From Cryomorpha sp963836915 (GTDB taxonomy: Bacteria; Bacteroidota; Bacteroidia; Flavobacteriales_D; Cryomorphaceae): a stretch of DNA of 64,000 nt. Below, piece after piece: positions 62,018 through 64,000 of this stretch (position 1 is the first letter of the stretch; the number at the start of each line of letters is the position of its first letter). Both the position numbers and the translations under genes were made by a program. The notes under the pieces are model-generated. The model saw only the letters and a program-made list of their open reading frames with translations, was not told the DNA's origin and did no database searches. Location: assembly GCA_963836915.1 (NCBI GenBank), contig CAWILH010000002.1, positions 868,001 to 932,000 on the forward strand. Reading direction: 5' to 3'.

Positions 62018-62571
62018 AAGCTTATTTCGATACCAGTTCACTTTTATGCCTTGTTCGTAATTTTCATGCTTTCGACCCCGGATTTTAGGATGATTGGTTG
62101 AGCGCTCAGATAGAAAAAGATGAAATCCGTGTGCTGCCTGAAGTTTTAATAGAGTGCGAACGAGTATCGGGTGGCTTGGTTTGTAAGACCTTTCCTTGGC
62201 TTGACAAAAAACGGGTTTATAAAATCCCTGATGAATACTTGGCCAAAGTTTTGATTCCAAAATTTTTTAAGCAGGTGGACGATCATTTTATCCGCAAAGA
62301 ATTAGTGAGCAATAAAGGTTTAAGTGCACCGGAAATACAAATGCTCACGGAAAAGTGGATAGGCGATGCAGATGGGCAACTCATAATTGCAGCAAAGGCT
62401 CACAAAGACTGCTGTATTGTAACCGAAGAGTCAGAGAACGCTAATGACGGCAAAGAGTTCAAAAAAATCCCAACCATTGCAAAAGGCTCTTATATCAACA
62501 AACCGTGCCATCCGCTGGCAGCTTATCTCGTTCAGAATGGTCTCAAAATTTCGTTTGGCCAAGATTCTTGA
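62014..62571 (+). pseudogene. PIN-like/DUF4411-type toxin gene with an amber codon
   Basis: The ATG (62014) overlaps the ImmA stop. The frame opens MKAYFDTSSLLCLVRNFHAF, the Asp-x-Ser start of a PIN domain, then has TAG at 62086-62088 (codon 25) and continues in the same frame for 160 codons (LPEVLIECERVSGG; WIGDADGQLIIAAKAHKDCCIVTEE with Asp for the PIN acidic site). This is the partner position of DUF4411/PIN RNases beside ImmA/IrrE genes. A TTG at 62098 could restart translation, but that would lose the first acidic residue. Confidence 0.7.
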
Positions 62572-62612
62572 TTTATCTGTTTCATCACAAAACAAGGTAG
62601 GTATCTCACCAG

Positions 62613-63041
62613 CCCCCTAAATGATTGGACATAGATTAAAGTTAGAAAACTTTAATTTAGAACCAATGAAGAACAAGAAAAGGAAAAGCACCCAAGAGAA
62701 GATCGACATCATAACCGAGGGGAAGGAGAAGGGCTGGGTAGAGACCGCCCGGAAGCATGGCATCTCCTATCCTTCCCTGAAAGACTGGCGCGACCGCTAT
62801 GCACGCGGCGGTGAAGCTGCCCTGTGCGGCCAGCCCGGCATGAGCAGTGGCGCAATCAAAAAGCTGCTGCGTGAAAACCAGAAGCTCAAAGAGCTCGTGG
62901 CCGAGAAGGAGCTCGAGATCAGGATCAAGAAAAGTAAAATGGCAGGTCAGGTAGATTTACTTGACTTGCCTATCTCTAAGAAAACCTGACAGGGATTTTA
63001 CCACAATCTCAAACTTTAATCTGTGTCCAGTTTATAGGGGG
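62613..63041 (+). mobile_element. IS3-type element reduced to 429 bp
   Basis: Left end CCCCCTAAATGATTGGACAT followed by AGATTAAAGTT, and right end (inverted) CCCCCTATAAACTGGACACA followed by AGATTAAAGTT. These are near-identical terminal inverted repeats of about 31 bases with gaps. Inside lies an orfA (62666-62989) but no orfB, so most of the element has been deleted while both ends remain. It could be moved in trans. No direct target repeat is seen. Confidence 0.7.
62666..62989 (+). CDS. IS3-type transposase orfA, truncated
   Basis: A 108-residue protein from ATG 62666 (MKNKKRKSTQEK). It has an HTH_28/Transposase_8 helix-turn-helix (IDIITEGKEKGWVETARKHGISYPSLKDW) and a leucine-zipper-like helix (AIKKLLRENQKLKELVAEKE). 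After this helix the reading frame leaves the family pattern (KSKMAGQVDLLDLPIS), at the deletion junction. It can bind DNA but not transpose alone. Confidence 0.75.
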   Translation: MKNKKRKSTQEKIDIITEGKEKGWVETARKHGISYPSLKDWRDRYARGGEAALCGQPGMSSGAIKKLLRENQKLKELVAEKELEIRIKKSKMAGQVDLLDLPISKKT

Positions 63042-63043
63042 AC

Positions 63044-63232
63044 GGCAGAGCGAGCGGGAACCTCGGCATGCAGATGCTCACCTTTAACTACAGCGTGATC
63101 AATACCGAAGCAGCGGGAAACGGGGTTGATTTGGCTTCCGCTTTACAGGGCATATTGACCGTTTATGAGACAATTGCAGCGACAAAAGGTGAAAAGAATA
63201 TCGGCCATGAATTGATTGGCATTAGTCAATGA
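63044..63232 (+). pseudogene. 3' remnant of a gene next to the IS3 element
   Basis: Directly after the right end of the element, an open frame reads GRASGNLGMQMLTFNYSVIN and continues TEAAGNGVDLASALQGILTVYETIAATKG to a TGA at 63230-63232. There is no start. Its composition is typical of coding sequence. The 5' part was probably removed by the element. No family is recognised. Confidence 0.4.
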
Positions 63233-63290
63233 CCGCCTCAGAGATAGGAGATTACAACAAACCTAAAATGTTGTCACCGTATAACTTGGC

Positions 63291-63316
63291 AAAAAAAGCC
63301 CGGCGTACCGGGCTTT
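63291..63316 (-). terminator. tRNA-Pro terminator
   Basis: On the minus strand: AAAGCCCGG-TACG-CCGGGCTTT then TTTT: a 9-bp stem and T tract, 22 bases after the tRNA. Confidence 0.88.
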
Positions 63317-63337
63317 ATCAATCTAACTTAAAACAAG

Positions 63338-63410
63338 TCGGGGTGACAGGACTTGAACCTGCGACCTCACGCCCCCCAGACGTGCACTCTACCACCTGAG
63401 CTACACCCCG
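63338..63410 (-). tRNA. tRNA-Pro (anticodon GGG)
   Basis: On the minus strand the cloverleaf can be read: acceptor CGGGGTG paired with CACCCCG, D-arm CTCAGGTGGTAGAG, anticodon stem CACGT/GCGTG (one G-U) with loop CTGGGGG, so the anticodon is GGG, and T-arm CAGG-TTCAAGT-CCTG. Discriminator A; CCA is not encoded. C1-G72 is the bacterial tRNA-Pro identity pair. It reads CCC and CCU. Confidence 0.95.
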
Positions 63411-63537
63411 ATATTTGCCTTTCTTTCTAGAAAAGGATCGCAAAAATACCATTCATTTCGATCTATTCAAATCTATTGTGAAATTTGCAGTTCGTTTTAA
63501 TAGTCCGTTTTACACTTACATCTTTGTATCAACGCTT

Positions 63538-64000
63538 GTGAAGTTTAATCCCAGTCCTATCTTCCGTGGTGCTGCCCTCTGGATCATTTGCACATCGCTT
63601 CAAGGCAATTTATCGGCTCAAGATGCGGCAGTGATCACGGGCTCGGTGTCCGACAGCATTAGCCGGCAGACCCTTCCGGGAGCGTCGGTCTATTTGAAGC
63701 CTGCGCTCAAGGGAGTGATCAGTTCTGAGAGCGGTTCCTATACGCTTCGTTCAAAACCGGGTGATTTTACGCTGGCCGTCTCTTACGTGGGCTATCAGGA
63801 ATTTCAAAAACAAGTAGAGCTTGCCGCTGGAGACACCCTTTATATAGATATTTCTTTGAGCCGACTTACGCTCGCCACCGTAGAAGTAGAAGCTGCTACC
63901 ACCCAAATCACGGAGAGCACTGAGATGGGCGTCAACAAGTTGAGCATGGAAACTATTGAGACCATGCCAGCTTTTTTGGGTGAAGTTGATCTACTTAAAT
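63538..64000 (+). CDS. TonB-dependent receptor, N-terminal part (cut by window end)
   Basis: GTG at 63538 starts KFNPSPIFRGAALWIICTSLQGNLSAQ (signal peptide), followed by a carboxypeptidase-regulatory domain (ITGSVSDSISRQTLPGASVY; GYQEFQKQVELAAGDTLYID) and the start of the plug (VNKLSMETIETMPAFLGEVDLLK). The motif FLGEVD-x-x-K is the same as in the DUF4249-linked receptor at 38379-40766. The barrel lies outside the window. An upstream start is possible, since no RBS is visible. Confidence 0.82.
   Translation, partial: MKFNPSPIFRGAALWIICTSLQGNLSAQDAAVITGSVSDSISRQTLPGASVYLKPALKGVISSESGSYTLRSKPGDFTLAVSYVGYQEFQKQVELAAGDTLYIDISLSRLTLATVEVEAATTQITESTEMGVNKLSMETIETMPAFLGEVDLLK

Noticed and set aside
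36677..62088. Possible stop-codon reassignment or readthrough as a general feature
   Set aside because: TAA, TAG and TGA all end other clearly complete genes in the window; the two in-frame stops are isolated.
63291..63410. tRNA-end attachment site for an integrated element
   Set aside because: No second copy of the tRNA 3' end was found by eye in the 59.8-63.3 kb region, and there is no integrase gene.

Overview
The window comes from a Bacteroidota bacterium, most likely an aquatic member of the Flavobacteriales/Saprospirales range; I cannot place it more finely. Four proteins carry type IX secretion C-terminal sorting domains. There are full or partial TonB receptors with carboxypeptidase-regulatory plugs, a DUF4249 lipoprotein, a bifunctional ornithine-lipid synthase and a proton-pumping rhodopsin, and several genes have promoters of the Bacteroidota type (TAnnTTTG at -7). 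Start codons rarely have a Shine-Dalgarno sequence, and GTG and TTG starts are common.

Layout. 0-5 kb: an outer-membrane barrel gene, then a tightly overlapping aromatic amino-acid operon (prephenate dehydratase, aminotransferase, prephenate dehydrogenase, DAHP synthase-chorismate mutase). It is preceded by an 18-codon leader peptide with a Phe-Gly-Trp-Tyr-Tyr-Phe run and a terminator that abuts the first start codon. This is a complete-looking attenuator for all three aromatic amino acids. 5-11 kb: small envelope proteins, a HIRAN protein, RluF, glutaminase and a PaiB-like protein. 11-18.3 kb: an accessory zone with an IS1595 element that cuts a secretory ORF, a pair of MITE-like elements, degenerate dispersed repeats, an EGF-module lipoprotein, a lipoprotein carbonic anhydrase, an SPFH protein and a small MscS channel. 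18.3-25.5 kb: a probable phytate-use locus (TonB receptor, phytase lipoprotein, T9SS protein) and a secreted SGNH hydrolase. 26-31.5 kb: DsbA-like, TRIC-like and T9SS genes, then the rhodopsin gene, which is broken by one frameshift and overlaps an NTF2-fold gene. 31.7-37.5 kb: a GT39-type glycosyltransferase and a methyltransferase, a 150-bp tandem repeat array with a shrinking TC microsatellite, DUF4159, DUF808 and a secretory gene with one nonsense codon. 37.5-59.8 kb: a TonB receptor/DUF4249 pair followed by housekeeping genes (ettA, gyrA, clpC, pyrD, HMG-CoA lyase, sod, smpB), the ornithine-lipid synthase, msrB and a CrtA-like carotenoid monooxygenase. 59.8-63.3 kb: a graveyard of IS66 and IS3 fragments around an ImmA/IrrE-PIN pair with an amber codon in the PIN gene. 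It ends with tRNA-Pro(GGG) and the start of another TonB receptor.

The most notable observations are the pan-aromatic attenuator, the rhodopsin gene coupled to an NTF2-like gene, a shared 17-bp palindrome at identical spacing in front of two unrelated promoters, and four otherwise intact genes each broken by a single small lesion (rhodopsin, pyrD, the 36.5-kb gene and the PIN gene). Those lesions could be sequencing errors or real decay, and need read-level checking.
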